NCBI RefSeq assembly: GCF_932526225.1
Contig: NC_064036.1
Location: 3,473,501 to 3,537,500, forward strand
From: Nematostella vectensis
Taxonomy: Eukaryota; Cnidaria; Anthozoa; Actiniaria; Edwardsiidae
DNA: 64,000 bases
Direction: 5' to 3'
The translations under genes were made by a program, and so were the position numbers. Every line of letters begins with the position of its first letter. Position 1 is the stretch's first letter. The notes beneath the pieces were generated by a model, which was not told the origin of the DNA, did not search any database, and saw only the letters and a program-made list of their open reading frames with translations. Positions 24,201 to 37,489 of this stretch are shown here, piece after piece.

Positions 24201-27200
24201 TAGGTTGAACACAAGACAATGGCAATGAGTTGCATTTCCATAGCGCAGGAATCTATGTATGTAGGTACAGGTTGCTGGCCTATGCTTCACGTGCAATTGA
24301 CAACACGTCAGTAGAGATGCCACCCCCCCCCCCCTACCCACCTGCGTACACGTTAATGAAGTGTGTTTGGGGGGCCCGGGACCTCTGGTTTAACATCAAT
24401 GTAAAACTTTCTGAAAAAATCCTAAGCTGACCTGTCATCACCAAACATTGCTGGCAAAGCTGATAAAGAAAGTGTAGGCAAACTACTTCACAGGACTTCC
24501 CAACAAGGTGTGCAAATAACACTGGTATTACTCGGGCTATTTGCACAGGGTTTCAAATAACGAGCAGTTGGTCAGACCTTGCATCAGGGTGAAACTGGAC
24601 TCTACCTGACAGCGGGGTCTCGTGGGTTTTCTGGGACTCTACCTGACAGCGGGGTCTCGTGGGTTTTCTGGGCTGCCAAGCCGGTTGCTTTTGGGGTGGC
24701 GGTTATGCTGCCTGTGTGCATACTCATTGAGCGGGTTCGCTTTTCATCCGGAGGGCTGAACACATATGGTGGATCATCAATATGGGAAATCACTGACGAG
24801 CCTAAGCTGTTGAGACGCGACCGCTGACTAGGCCTTAGAGACTGAGGAATTGACTACAAACACAAAGCACTTTGTCTCAAATAACGTGTCAAATGTGGGC
24901 AATTCATCACACCACTCAATGTGTTCCCAGTGGACCCATTATAGTACTCTTGGCATTTCTTGTACTTACAAAAGTAAAGTTTGAAGTAAGTGATAATATT
25001 TGTCCAGGCGTCCTGTGGTAGGCTGGCCTGCGCTGAGACTGGGATCGTGGTGTAGCTACCGAAGGAGTACTCATGACATCTTGGAAACTCGGCTCTGGAA
25101 CAGAAAAGAAGTCATGTGAAATGGGCGGGGGAGAGAAGGGGCTGAACCAGTGTTTTTATATGTATTTCTGTTGCACCAAGCAGTGCAAAGTGTTTTTTTT
25201 TACTAAAGAGGCCTTGAGCTTTCTCAGGGTGTACACTTTTTTCCGACCATATTGCCAGGAAGGCTTTTATTTGTTTAGGGGAAAAGGGGAGGGGGTTTGA
25301 TTGCCAGGTTGATTTCCATTATTTACGGCATTGATTGCCAACTTCTGATGGTCAGCCTAATATAAAAATATGTCTCATCAGATACCAAGGATTTGATAAG
25401 AGAAAATTATATCATATGCAACATATCGGAGATTTGTTGATTGTTCAAAAGGAAATACTGGTCTCTTTGTGCCCTGAGGCACCCACACTAAGCTAGCCTA
25501 TGTCCCTGGATGGGTGTGTGACTTACTTCTTTCCCTAGTCAGTTGTGAAAGTCCAAAGTCAGTCAGCTTGACTTTGCCAGTGTTGGAGAGTAGCATGTTA
25601 TCTGGCTTGAGATCCCTTGCAATAATGAAATGTTTCATCATTAAATAAGCAAATGCGTTCCACCATACAAGAGGGAAAGCTCCTCCCAGGCCCGGGCTTG
25701 AATTTGCAAATTATATTCATAACACTGCCAAGCTAGCAGTCACAAATTATAAGTCTCTTGTAAAATTGCTGATCTCTGAGCCTCAGTAGACTGGAATAAA
25801 ACTATTTCTGCACAGGTAACAAGACAGTTGTGTTAAGAGATTGATAAATTAGTGATTAGCTCTCTACTCACGTTTTCAGTGCAAAATTTTAAATTTTGCG
25901 CTATCCATAATGGCATCTGCATAAATTACTATCGCACTGTGATGAAAATGCTCGTATTTTAGAGCTTATGCAGCTTGGTATAGCACTATTTTACTTTAAA
26001 TAGAACCAATTTAAGTGGACAAGTCTAGGAATGAAATTTTATTAGGTTTAGAATATGAAATTTGAATTTAGCGCTCAGAGCAATTGTCCTGACGTGTTGA
26101 CTTATTGACGGCTGATTGATAACTGATTGTTCTTAAAGTCCATATAACCTTTCAAAGTTGATAGAGTTTGTCGATTCTTTATATTTTCATTTTCCAAATG
26201 GTATGTGGTTCGTATGGACCCTATAATACAGGCGTTTGCGCGAATATCTCAAATCTGTAATATTGAGGTATTTTGGTCAACCTTCGGAAAAAAGGCTGTG
26301 AACTGAAAGGCCCGGGTCCAGTCATTTGTGACGTAGATCGAGATGTCAACCAAATTACATGAGAAAACATATGTGCGCGCTAAACCGGTTCCCGTCTTCA
26401 TGTCTTCTTAGTTATTGCTGAAGAACGTTGTGTGGTAACAACTTTTACCATCATCTTTATATCTCAACCTGGTAGTCAAATGATTAGGAAACAAATCTGC
26501 AAAATTTAGCAGATATTTTTAGTCTTTGAATTGTTTTTGCATTGTGCGCGCGTGCTGCATTCGCAATCAAGAATGACGACATTCTCACGAGCGCGTGCTG
26601 TTTTTGAAACCTACAACAAAACGATATTTTCTTTTTTCACATACAATTCTCGACTATAAATTATTCTTCACTTCATTGTGAGTAGCATTATTGCCGTCTC
26701 TTAATTTTAACAGATTTAAGGAAAATACATTGTTTCAGATTTTCCCGCCAAAACTTGGAATTATTCACTCGATTCAATCTCCTTTCGTGCAACCAGGAAA
26801 ATTTTAAAAGATCTGTAGAAAATTCAAATTTCAATCAAATTCAATTCTCTTTTCAGAATTTGAAAGTTTATCTATGCTTTGTTTTGGCTAGATTGATATA
26901 AGTGAAATGTTTTAAGAACTTTAAGCCCTTGGGGTGGGAGGAGCTTTCCCTTTTATAGCGGAACCACGTGTTTAACCTAAATGAATTCTCTCTTGGTGAA
27001 TTAATTACTGACCTGTGTATGATCCCATGACTGTGAAGATACTCCAATGCTAGGATTATCTACAATGTCAGGAATGAAATGTCAGGGTTGCATTATTTTC
27101 ATATAAACAAAATTACCAGCATACTTATCAATCAATAAATATTTATGTACATCCTCCACAGAAGAGCTGCACACTTAAGGATATGCACCATGATCACAGC

Positions 27201-29317
27201 TATGGTATATAGACTAACATTGCATGAGCATAGTTTGTGGAGGCTCAGCAAGAAACCATAGCTCCATACCATTTGGCTTATTTATTGCTTTTGATGGTCA
27301 AAATCAAGGTGTGATAGTTCCTAAATGGTTCTGGGCAACAGCTTTTGACTTCATGCACAGAGACCCAACACCATTTCTTTGATTGTAAGACTTCAAAAAC
27401 ACTGCAAGCCAGCCATTGGTCATGATTTTGTATTTGAGGGTTGATACCTGTGCTGTATAAAACCTTGCCATTTCCTCATCAAAGTAGCCAATGTTGTGTA
27501 GAAGTGACTTCAGGTCACCACCAACCAGATATTCCATCACCTATGGCATATTCAATGTGTTTTAAGGGAACAAGAAGTCAGACATACTGTTACTTGATTC
27601 AAATAAGTGATCTCCTTTAAATAGGCACCCCCTCCCCACCATTTAAGAACAGCATGTTAAGAACAGCATTACTGGATATGCTTTCTCATGAGCATGACAC
27701 AGTCAGTGTGCATGCAAAATCAAACTTTGGCAAGCTAGCATAATGCTGCCATTTATAGATCTGAAACACCCTATTAGAGGTCCAATAGCATTCCTCATAA
27801 AACCAAACCAGACACTTAGAGAGACAGATCTGCTGAGAAGGAGTGTCATTCCTAAATAACATGAAACAAACTTGCCTTTTGTTCAACTAATAACAAGACT
27901 TTGATTATGGGGTGAAATTGAGACAGTGTAACATTGTGCATTATCCCATAAAGTAATAGCTTGATGTTCAAACAATTCATCAGTGAAACATACATTACAA
28001 ACCGGGCCCAGCTTATGAAATTCTTTAACATTTTGCATATACAGAATATCTCTCATTGACATACCAAGAAAATCTTGTCCCTTGACTGGAATGAGTAGAA
28101 AAGATGAACAACATATGGACTTTTAGAAATCGCCAAAGCATCCCTTTCAGCCACAACTAAACAAACAAACATTATCACTTAAAGTGACTACATTTTTTTG
28201 AGAATCATGATGTGTACCAGTGGCCCTGTTGGCATTCCCAACCATAAACATGAGCAAATATGAACTTTCAACAACAAAGAAAAATACTGTTACAGTCATT
28301 ATTTTGTGAAAATATCAAAAATACATGTCCATTTTTAAACCCTTAGATAAGATTCATTACAGGTGGCAGAGCAAATGCTTAAATTACTTAGATCAATACA
28401 AAACATCTGGCACAAAATGAGCAAATTGATGAAAGATTTTTAACAAATGCTGATTGGTGCTTCTGTGTACCACCCTAACAATGGTTCTTTTTGCATGGGG
28501 TTTTCTAATAGTATACCTTGTTCAATCATATTCTTGTTTATAACATCTTTTTTCTTCATCACTTTAATAGCATACAGTTGTCCTGATTTGTCTCTCTTTC
28601 TTCCAAGATATACTTGCCTGTAATGAGCAGGTCATTAAAATGTTGAAATCTAAAGACTTGTATAGAGTACTAGTTTACATGGCGAAATTATCAAAATTTA
28701 CTTCACATGTGGATGACTTTACTTGTCGGTATGTAGATACAGTACAGACTGCCCTGTTCAGTTTACAATTCTGAGTGTTGGTTAGTGTTTAAGCACCCTT
28801 ACTGAAGATGGTACTACAGGCCAGGTTTTTACACCCTGGGCCTCTTGCTTGAGAGACGAAGCCTGTACCACACCAAGTGATGGCACCACTCTAATACAGG
28901 AAAATAAAAGCCCTGAAGGAATGCTAGAGAAGCACTTACCCAAAGGCTCCACGGCTTATCGGCTTGATAATGTCAAAATCATCTATTCCAGATAACTATG
29001 AGAAGGATAAAAAAGTAAATATTTAAGGAACACATTAGACGACTACAATGTACACGAAGATTACCAAATACAGTATGACCAAGCTTTTTTTGGTATCAGA
29101 CTAAAATTGCGGTCAGACTTGCTTTTAATTTTGTTTAAAAACTATCAAAAAGACAAGGTTGACTGGCCACCCTAGAAAAAGTTGCTAAATCCAAAACCAG
29201 CACCTTAACCCTGAAAGTACAAAAGACACTGTAGCATGAACCAAGCAGACCATAGCTTACCACGCCGCTAACTGACGAACAAGTCGAAGAAATACTGTCG
29301 TTCATGTGTTTTTCCAT
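21278..29317 (-). CDS. MASTL: Greatwall kinase (microtubule-associated Ser/Thr kinase-like)
   Basis: AGC-family mitotic kinase; in animals it phosphorylates ENSA/ARPP19 to inhibit PP2A-B55 and sustain mitosis. Fourteen exons: 29317-29261, 28995-28940, 28617-28517, 28156-28065, 27540-27448, 27059-27013, 25615-25527, 25094-24970, 24853-24643, 24117-23171, 22853-22592, 21813-21712, 21519-21409, 21333-21278; about 782 aa (human 879). Visible: glycine loop [17 protein letters not shown] lysine, [25 protein letters not shown], then the long Greatwall-specific insertion (exons 8-10) before GTPDYLAPE and [26 protein letters not shown], and the C-terminal tail PFIPNPDD. The insertion between DFG and APE is diagnostic. 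The exon 9 donor is duplicated in tandem; the proximal copy keeps frame. The small exons 1 and 14 are the least certain. Confidence 0.92.
21580..21670. repeat. short inverted repeat in MASTL intron 12
   Basis: GCTAACCCAGGGATGAAT and ATTCATCCCTGGGTTAGC face each other about 40 bases apart, forming a strong hairpin between exons 12 and 13. It looks like a tiny MITE. Confidence 0.65.
21990..22215. repeat. two-copy tandem repeat in MASTL intron 11
   Basis: A unit of about 105 bases containing GAAGCATGACAAGAATGGGC occurs twice, with a decayed third copy upstream. Confidence 0.7.
24598..24672 (-). repeat. 37 bp duplication across the MASTL exon 9 donor
   Basis: A unit of 37 bases is present twice in tandem. 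Each copy holds the exon end CCGCTGTCAG and donor GTAGAG. The proximal donor (24642-24641) gives the phase needed for exon 10. The distal copy (24605-24604) adds 37 bases and shifts frame. Confidence 0.9.
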
Positions 29318-30585
29318 GGTGTCTCTTGCCAAGTGTATTTCAGCACCAACACGTTCTGGAACGAAACGATGATTTTGATGATCTTGATTGCGAAATAACC
29401 ACTCCAAATTACTGTTAATGGATCGAGATAATGCACAATCTTAAGATCATTTGGTGACTTACAAGGCAAAGGATTGATTTTTTCGTAAGAATAAACAAAC
29501 TCAATCACAATCGAACATTTGTTCGATGGGCTGATGTGATGGCGATTTGTTGTTTTCTTCGTTACGGTTCGAAACAGTCGTAATTTCGCGCTCAAGATAC
29601 TTAGATTCTGGCCCTTCTTACCTTTATTCCTTCAAATATAGATTTATCTAAGCATCATCCATCGTAAGGCTCAGGCTTGGCGTCTTTACTTGATTAAAAG
29701 TTGTTATTTTGTTGATTATGATTCATTCAATCTCTCATGGACGCTTCTGCTTTCATTTGAAATAACGCGGCTCACCCCGGGCCTTTTGTATGTGTTTTGA
29801 TGCGCGGTCAGAAAATCCCAGTTCCCCACGGCTTTAGGTCACTGGTTGTCATGGCAATATGACGAATTGAAGGAATTTGAGAACAATTCATCCTCGAGCA
29901 TTCATTGTGATTTGATAGTTTTCTCTTGGAAAGAGGAAGATTAGAAGAAGCTAGGCTGTATTTGATGGTAAGTGATTGACATAGGCATGTTTTATCATAT
30001 CTAATAATGATCACATGATCAGGAAAGGGATATAGGCGGAGCTTCTGTGTATTGCGCAAATTGCAATAAGGAAAAGAAAAGTTTGCTCATGCCTTGAGCT
30101 TTTCTATCAGACGCGACAAGTACAGCCGCGTTGTGAGGTTTTGGTGAAGGAAGGGGGGAGGGGAGGAGAGGGTATATCGCATACAAAAAGTTGAAAATTT
30201 GTCGTAAACATTTTGCGGCCGCGAGAGGGAGGGCAACGCGCACATATTTTTGCGCATGTATTGACTTGGAGAAACCTCCCAATTTATTGATTGGTTTTTA
30301 TATTTGGAGATCACGAATGCATTTCTGAGAGGACATTTGTTCCCTTCGGTAAAGGCCCTCCATTCTTGGTCACTTCTAGAACATAGTCAGGATTTACGGG
30401 GTGTGTGCAGGCACAGGTATATTACTTGATAGGAAAAGGCCGCTTTTTTGCGGATGGGGTGGAGGGATGGGGCGTTAAACAGCATTCCTCCATCGGTTAA
30501 TGATTTTCCTATTTCCCTTACTTTGGGATAATTGGTTCGATCTTGTGCCCGTTCGATCGAAATGACCATTCGTTTTAATTCGTGG
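29318..30585. other. intergenic, upstream of MASTL
   Basis: Contains the MASTL promoter and 5' UTR by position. CCAAT, TATA or CpG features were not clear enough to place. No coding exon was recognised. Confidence 0.4.
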
Positions 30586-30589
30586 GTTT

Positions 30590-30715
30590 AGGAAACACGC
30601 AAACTACCTTTTCATCCCTACCAGCCTGTTTGGGATTAAGATAAATCCCCTGATGAGGGGGCAACCACGAAACAGGCTTGTAGGAATGAAACAGTAGTTT
30701 GTGTGTTTAGTGATG
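30590..30715 (+). ncRNA. hammerhead-ribozyme-like core in a palindromic element
   Basis: Two imperfect inverted arms (ACGCAAACTACCTTTTCATC… and …GAATGAAACAGTAGTTTGTG) enclose a hammerhead-like layout: stem III strand GCCTG (30624-30628), stem I GGGATT/AATCCC (30632-30637, 30644-30649), core CTGATGA (30650-30656), stem II GGGG-GCAA-CCAC, core GAAA (30669-30672), and CAGGC closing stem III. There is one stem II mismatch and one extra T before stem I, so activity is doubtful. It could be a decayed ribozyme within a small retroelement. Confidence 0.45.
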
Positions 30716-31505
30716 AATTTTCACGCGCGTACAAGACAAATATCAGGCGATAACGTCCAACCAAAGTGATATCTGCCCTGTAAACATTTTTGTGCAGTTA
30801 AACTCGCATTTTGCCTCCATTTCATAACACTTTACAACAAACACAGTTCAGGAGAACTCCTGTTTATTTTGGATATGTAGCCAGCGCCCAGCTAGCAGTA
30901 ATCACTGCTGAATGACATTACAATGCAAAACAATCTGACAAGCAGTAAACACTGCTGAATTTCGAATACAATTACTATCTGAAAAAATGAAATATTATAA
31001 TCACCTAATTTATATTTACAAGAAGTTAATACTGAGCAGGACACGTAAACCAGAGATAAAAAACCTGTGGGGAAAAACTCTGGACCGTGTTTCCCGAACC
31101 AATGCTCAGCATTGCGTGCTCTCGGGGCTTAAGAGCCAAAGAAAAGGTTTAAAAAAGAAAATACCAAAAAAAATAAAAAAAATAGCAAAAGTCAATATGG
31201 CTTTAAACAGAGGAGCTGGCTAGATTGACACTAGCACGTTATGTCTCCCCTTATATACTCCTACCCATACTGCACTCTCTTCACATTCCCACGTGTTATT
31301 CACATGCCGTCAAAATAAACATTTCTGCCTCTATCATTACATTCCATCGGCAGAAATGTATTATTTTCGTCTGCTCAATAACTCCTCAAACAAACACCAA
31401 AGTTTTCAAAACGCTATGAAGGCACAGAAAGAATGTTTGATGTATTTTATAGAACTATCATCAATATATATTTTAAGAATTTATCCTGAAACGCGAAAGA
31501 AAGAG
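30716..31505. other. intergenic, nothing recognised
   Basis: AT-rich sequence with A-rich stretches around 31140-31195. No exon or RNA gene recognised. Confidence 0.4.
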
Positions 31506-31529
31506 CAATGACAAAAACATTCACAACAG

Positions 31530-31808
31530 TGCGCGCTCGTGGCGTCATTCCCGTACACGTCAGCGCGCGCTCGTGGCGTCATTCCCGTGCACGTCAGCGC
31601 GCGCTCGTGGCGTCATTCCCGTGCACGTCAGCGCGCGCTCGTGGCGTCATTCCCGTGCCCGTCAGCGCGCGCTCGTGGCGTCATTCCCGTGCACGTCAGC
31701 GCGCGCTCGTGGCGTCATTCCCGTGCACGTCAGCGCGCGCTCGTGGCGTCATTCCCGTGCACGTCAGCGCGCGCTCGTGGCGTCATTCCCGTACACATCA
31801 GCGCGGCC
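31530..31808 (+). repeat. 34 bp CpG-rich minisatellite, about 8 copies
   Basis: Unit CGCGCGCTCGTGGCGTCATT plus CCCGTGCACGTCAG. It is very GC- and CpG-rich against AT-rich flanks. Every unit has the CRE half-site ACGTCA and a GCGTCA variant. Three frames are open on plus but none is in a gene context. Confidence 0.93.
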
Positions 31809-32250
31809 AAAATTGAAAAAATTACTAAATATTTAGTATGAGTCTCACACACTATCACGAATCTAGCAATTTGATTGGCTCCCGTACTCAATATCTATTG
31901 AGCCATAGATAGCCGGCGTTTTCGCGACAAAAGCGGTTATTTATTACACAGAATTATTAAAGCTGTCATTTATTTGAAGGTATTAATGTGAGTGGATTCA
32001 TAATAAAACAATTTGACTACTCGTTATGGTTTTCTATGAGTAAACGCACCCCGTTGACTATTTATTGACTCATAACACGTAGTCTAATTGTTAAATATAA
32101 CATATATACAAAAACGTGATACACCAATATTAATGGTTCCACCTCTAACTCCCCTCCCCCAGCAGCTACCACCCCCATAATCATCATCACCACCACCACC
32201 AGCATTACCGCCACAGCACCATCAACACAACTAGCATTACCACCACCAAT
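31809..32250. other. spacer between two minisatellites
   Basis: Unique-looking AT-rich sequence with a patch of CAC/ATC triplets near 32150-32240 that grades into the next array. No gene seen. Confidence 0.4.
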
Positions 32251-32254
32251 ATCC

Positions 32255-35200
32255 CCAAACCACACTTTACCATGAACACCACCAGCATTAGATCCCCAAA
32301 CCACACTTTACCATAAATACCAGCATAAGATCCCCAAACCACACTTTACCATGAATACCACCAGCATCTGATCCCCATACCACACTTTACCATGAATACC
32401 ACCAGCATTAGATCCCCAAACCACACTTTACCATGAACACCACCAGCATTAGATCCCCAAACCACACTTTACCATGAATACCAGCATCTGATCCCCAAAC
32501 CACACTTTACCATGAACACCACCAGCATCTGATTCCCAAACCACACTTTACCATGAACACCACCAGCATCTGATTCCCAAACCACACTTATTACCATGAA
32601 CACCACCAGCATCTGATCTCCAAACCACACTTTGCCATGAACACCACCAGCATCTGATTCCCAAACCACACTTATTACCATGAACACCACCAGCATAAGA
32701 TCCCCAAACCACACTTTACCATGAATGCCACCAGCATCTGATCCCCAAACCACACTTTACCATGAACACCAGCATAAGATCCCCAAACCACACTTTACCA
32801 TGAACACCACCAGCATTGGATCCCCATACCACACTTTACCATGAACACCACCAGCATCTGATCCCCAAACCACACTTTACCATGAACACCAGCAGCATCT
32901 GATTCCCAAACCACACTTTACCATGAACACCACCAGCATCTGATCCCCAAACCACACTTTACCATGAATACCACCAGCATCTGATCCCCAAACCACACTT
33001 TACCATGAACACCACCAGCATCTGATTCCCAAACCACACTTATTACCATGAACACCACCAGCATCTGATCCCCAAACCACACTTTACCATGAACACCACC
33101 AGCATCTGATTCCCAAACCACACTTATTACCATGAACACCACCAGCATAAGATCCCCAAACCACACTTTACCATGAACACCACCAGCATCTGATCCCCAA
33201 ACCACACTTTACCATGAACACCACCAGCATTGGATCCCCATACCACACTTTACCATGAACACCACCAGCATAAGATCCCCAAACCACACTTTACCATGAA
33301 TACCACCAGCATCTGATCCCCATACCACACTTTACCATGAACACCACCAGCATCTGATTCCCAAACCACACTTTACCATGAACACCACCAGCATCTGATT
33401 CCCAAACCACACTTTACCATGAACACCACCAGCATCTGATCCCCATACCACACTTTACCATGAACACCACCAGCATTAGATCCCCAAACCACACTTTACC
33501 ATGAACACCACCAGCATCTGATCCCCATACCACACTTTACCATGAACACCACCAGCATTGGATCCCCATACCACACTTTACCATGAACACCACCAGCATC
33601 TGATCCCCAAACCACACTTTACCATGAACACCACCAGCATCTGATTCCCAAACCACACTTTACCATGAACACCACCAGCATCTGATTCCCAAACCACACT
33701 TTACCATGAACACCACCAGCATTGGATCCCCATACCACACTTTACCATGAACACCACCAGCATCTGATCCCCAAACCACACTTTACCATAAATACCAGCA
33801 TAAGATCCCCAAACCACACTTTACCATGAATACCACCAGCATCTGATCCCCATACCACACTTTACCATGAATACCACCAGCATCTGATCCCCATACCACA
33901 CTTTACCATGAACACCACCAGCATAAGATCCCCAAACCACACTTTACCATGAACACCAGCATCTGATCCCCAAACCACACTTTGCCATGAACACCACCAG
34001 CATTGGATCTCCATACCACACTTTACCATGAACACCACCAGCATCTGATTCCCAAACCACACTTTACCATGAACACCACCAGCATTGGATCCCCAAACCA
34101 CACTTTACCATGAACACCACCAGCATCTGATCCCCAAACCACACTTTACCATGAACACCACCAGCATCTGATTCCCAAACCACACTTTACCATGAACACC
34201 ACCAGCATCTGATCCCAAACCACACTTTACCATGAACACCACCAGCATCTGATCCCCAAACCACACTTTACCATGAACACCACCAGCATCTGATCCCCAA
34301 ACCACACTTTACCATGAACACCAGCATCTGATCCCCAAACCACACTTTACCATGAACACCACCAGCATTGGATCCCCAAACCACACTTTACCATGAATAC
34401 CACCAGCATAAGATCCCCAAACCACACTTTACCATGAACACCACCAGCATAAGATCCCCAAACCACACTTTACCATGAACACCAGCATAAGATCCCCAAA
34501 CCACACTTTACCATGAATACCACCAGCATAAGATCCCCAAACCACACTTTACCATGAACACCACCAGCATAAGATCCCCAAACCACACTTTACCATGAAC
34601 ACCAGCATAAGATCCCCAAACCACACTTTACCATGAATACCACCAGCATAAGATCCCCAAACCACACTTTACCATGAACACCAGCATAAGATCCCCAAAC
34701 CACACTTTACCATGAACACCACCAGCATTGGATCCCCAAACCACACTTTACCATGAACACCACCAGCATAAGATCCCCAAACCACACTTTACCATGAACA
34801 CCACCAGCATAAGATCCCCAAACCACACTTTACCATGAACACCACCAGCATTGGATCCCCATACCACACTTTACCATGAACACCACCAGCATCTGATCCC
34901 CAAACCACACTTTACCATGAACACCAGCATCTGATCCCCAAACCACACTTTACCATAAATACCAGCATAAGATCCCCAAACCACACTTTACCATGAACAC
35001 CACCAGCATCTGATCCCCATACCACACTTTACCATGAACACCACCAGCATAAGATCCCCAAACCACACTTTACCATGAACGCCACCAGCATCTGATCCCC
35101 ATACCACACTTTACCATGAACACCACCAGCATTAGATCCCCAAACCACACTTTACCATGAACACCACCAGCATCTGATCCCCAAACCACACTTTACCATG

Positions 35201-35345
35201 AACACCACCAGCATTGGATCCCCAAACCACACTTTACCATGAATACCACCAGCATCTGATTCCCAAACCACACTTTACCATGAATACCACCAGCATCTGA
35301 TCCCCAAACCACACTTTACCATGAACACCACCAGCATTAGGTTCC
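32255..35345. repeat. 41 bp minisatellite, about 75 copies
   Basis: Unit ACCACACTTTACCATGAACA plus CCACCAGCATCTGATCCCCAA with point variants (CTGAT, TAAGAT, TTGGAT; CCCCAA or CCCATA) and 3-base-shorter versions. Minus-strand frames of 60-95 codons result from the repeat. No evidence of translation. Confidence 0.95.
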
Positions 35346-35605
35346 AAGCCTCCCCCTCTTAGTTCACCACTTGGCTCTCACGCAGTAGCTCTCATTGTCA
35401 GGTGTGAAGTGCGTGTGATGGGATGTGGGGCAAGCAACGCACTCCCACCTGCACCGCCGCCTACAGGTTAGTAATGACGACATTTGGGCATTAGGTCATT
35501 CATTCTTATTTATGTGCATATAAGCTCCGATACACACCAGGATTTATAGACTTTCCATGAATCACTTCAGGCTACGACACATGAATTCTCGGGTGCATCC
35601 TTACC
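35346..35605. other. spacer between minisatellites
   Basis: Unique sequence of about 260 bases between the 41 bp array and the G-rich array. No exon recognised. Confidence 0.4.
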
Positions 35606-35607
35606 AG

Positions 35608-37430
35608 GAGGGTGTCCAGAGGGGAGACCAGAGGGGGGTCCGAGGGATCCAGAGGGGGTCCGAGGGATCCAGAGGGGGGTACGAGGGATCCAGAGGGGGG
35701 TCCGAGGGATCCAGAAGGGGTCCGATGGATCCAGAGGGGGTCCGAGGGATCCAGAGGGGAGACCAGAGGGGGTCCGAGGGATCCATAGAGGGGACCAGAG
35801 GGGGGTTTGAGGGATCCAGAGGGGAGACCAGAGGGGGTCCGAGGGATCCATAGAGGGGACCAGAGGGGGGTCCGAGGGATCCAGAGGGGAGACCAGAGGG
35901 GGTCCGAGGGATCCATAGAGGGGAGACCAGAGGGGGTCCGAGGGATCCAGAGGGGAGACCAGAGGGGGTACGAGGGATCCATAGAGGGGAGACCAGAGGG
36001 GGTCCGAGGGATCTAGAGGGGAGACCAGAGGTGGGTCCGAGGGATCAATAGAGGGGACCAGAGGGGGTCCGAGGGATCCATAGAGGGGACCAGAGTGGGT
36101 CCGAGGGATCCATAGAGGGGACCAGAGGGGATCCGTGTGATCCAAAGGGGGTCCGAGGGATCCATAGAGGGGAGACCAGAGGGGGTCCGAGGGATCCAGA
36201 GGGGGTCCAAGGGATCCAGAGGGGGTCCGAGGGATCAATAGAGGGGACCAGAGGGTGTCCAAGGGATCCAGAGGGGTCTGAGGGATCCATAGAGGGGACC
36301 AGAGGGTGTCCGAGGGATCTAGAAGGGGTCTGAGGGATCCATAGAGGTTGTCCGAGGGATCCAGAGGTGGGTCCGAGGGGACCAGAGGGGGGTCTGAGCG
36401 ATCCAGAGGGGGTCCGAGGGATCCAGAGGGGGGGTCTGAGGGATCCATAGAGGGGACCAGAGGGGGTCCGAGGGATCCATAGAGGGGACCAGAGGGGGGT
36501 CCGAGGGATCCAGAGGGGGTCCGAGGGATCCAGAGGGGGGTCCGAGGGATCCAGAGGTGGGTCCGAGGGATCCAGAGGTGGGTCCGAGGGATCCATGGAG
36601 GGGACCAGAGGGGGGTCTGAGCGATCCAGAGGGGGTCCGAGGGATCCAGAGGGGGGGTCTGAGGGATCCATAGAGGGGACCAGAGGGGGTCCAAGGGATC
36701 CATAGAGGGGACCAGAGGGGGGTCCGAGGGATCCAGAGGGGGTCCGAGGGATCCAGAGGGGGGTCCGAGGGATCCAGAGGTGGGTCCGAGGAACCCATAG
36801 AGGGGACCAGAGGGTGTCCGAGGGATCCATGGAGGGGACCAGAGGGGGGTCCGAGGGATCCAGAGGGGGGTCTGAGGAATCCAGAGGTGGGTCCAAGGGA
36901 TCAATAGAGGGGACCAGAGGGGGTCCGAGGGATCCATAGAGGGGACCAGAAGGGGGTCCGAGGGATCCAGAGGGGAGTCCAAGGGATCCAGAGGGGGGTC
37001 CGGTGGATCCAGAGGGGGTCCAAGGGATCCATAGAGGGGAGACCAGAGGGGGTCCGAGGGATCCATAGAGGGGACCAGAGGGGGGTCCGAGGGATCCAGA
37101 GGGGGTCCGAGGGATCCAGAGGTGGGTCCGAGGGATCCATAGAGGGGACCAGAGGGGGTCCGAGGGATCCATAGAGGGGGCCAGAGGGGGGTCCGAGGGA
37201 TCCAGAGGTGGGTCCGAGGGATCCAGAGGTGGGTCCGAGGGATCCAGAGGGGGGACCAGAGGGGGTCCGAGGGATCCAGAGGGGAGACCAGAGGGGATCC
37301 GAGGGATCTAGAGGTGGGTCCGAGGGATCCAGAGGTGGGTCCGAGGGATCCAGAGGTGGGTCCGAGGGATCCATAGAGGGGACCAGAGGTGGGTCCGAGG
37401 GATCCAGAGGTGGGATCAAAAGGGGTCCGA
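35608..37430 (+). repeat. GA-rich compound minisatellite (about 20-32 bp units)
   Basis: Mix of a short unit CCGAGGGATCCAGAGGGGGT and a longer one with an added ATAGAGGGGACCAGAG. Nearly every unit has a GGATCC. The plus strand is almost pure purine with frequent G4-G6 runs, so quadruplex or triplex formation is plausible. Minus frames of up to 499 codons (DPSDPLWSPLWIPRTPSG repeats) are by-products of the repeat. Confidence 0.94.
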
Positions 37431-37489
37431 CGAGGGGAAGGGTCCAGACCCTACCCTTTGGAGGAAGAAATAACGCCAATCATCCTTAG

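Noticed and set aside
24604-24643. Distal MASTL exon 9 donor as the true site
   Set aside because: Its use adds 37 bases and breaks the frame with exon 10, whereas the proximal copy closes in phase.
31508-31841. Arg/Ala/Ser repeat ORFs around 100 codons
   Set aside because: All three plus frames are open because of the 34 bp repeat; no gene context.
32255-35345. CRISPR-like array
   Set aside because: Contiguous tandem units without spacers in an animal genome; it is a minisatellite.
35567-37479. Pro/Trp-rich repeat ORFs up to 499 codons on minus
   Set aside because: Overlapping alternative frames of the GA-rich minisatellite; no start context, splice sites or non-repetitive coding sequence.
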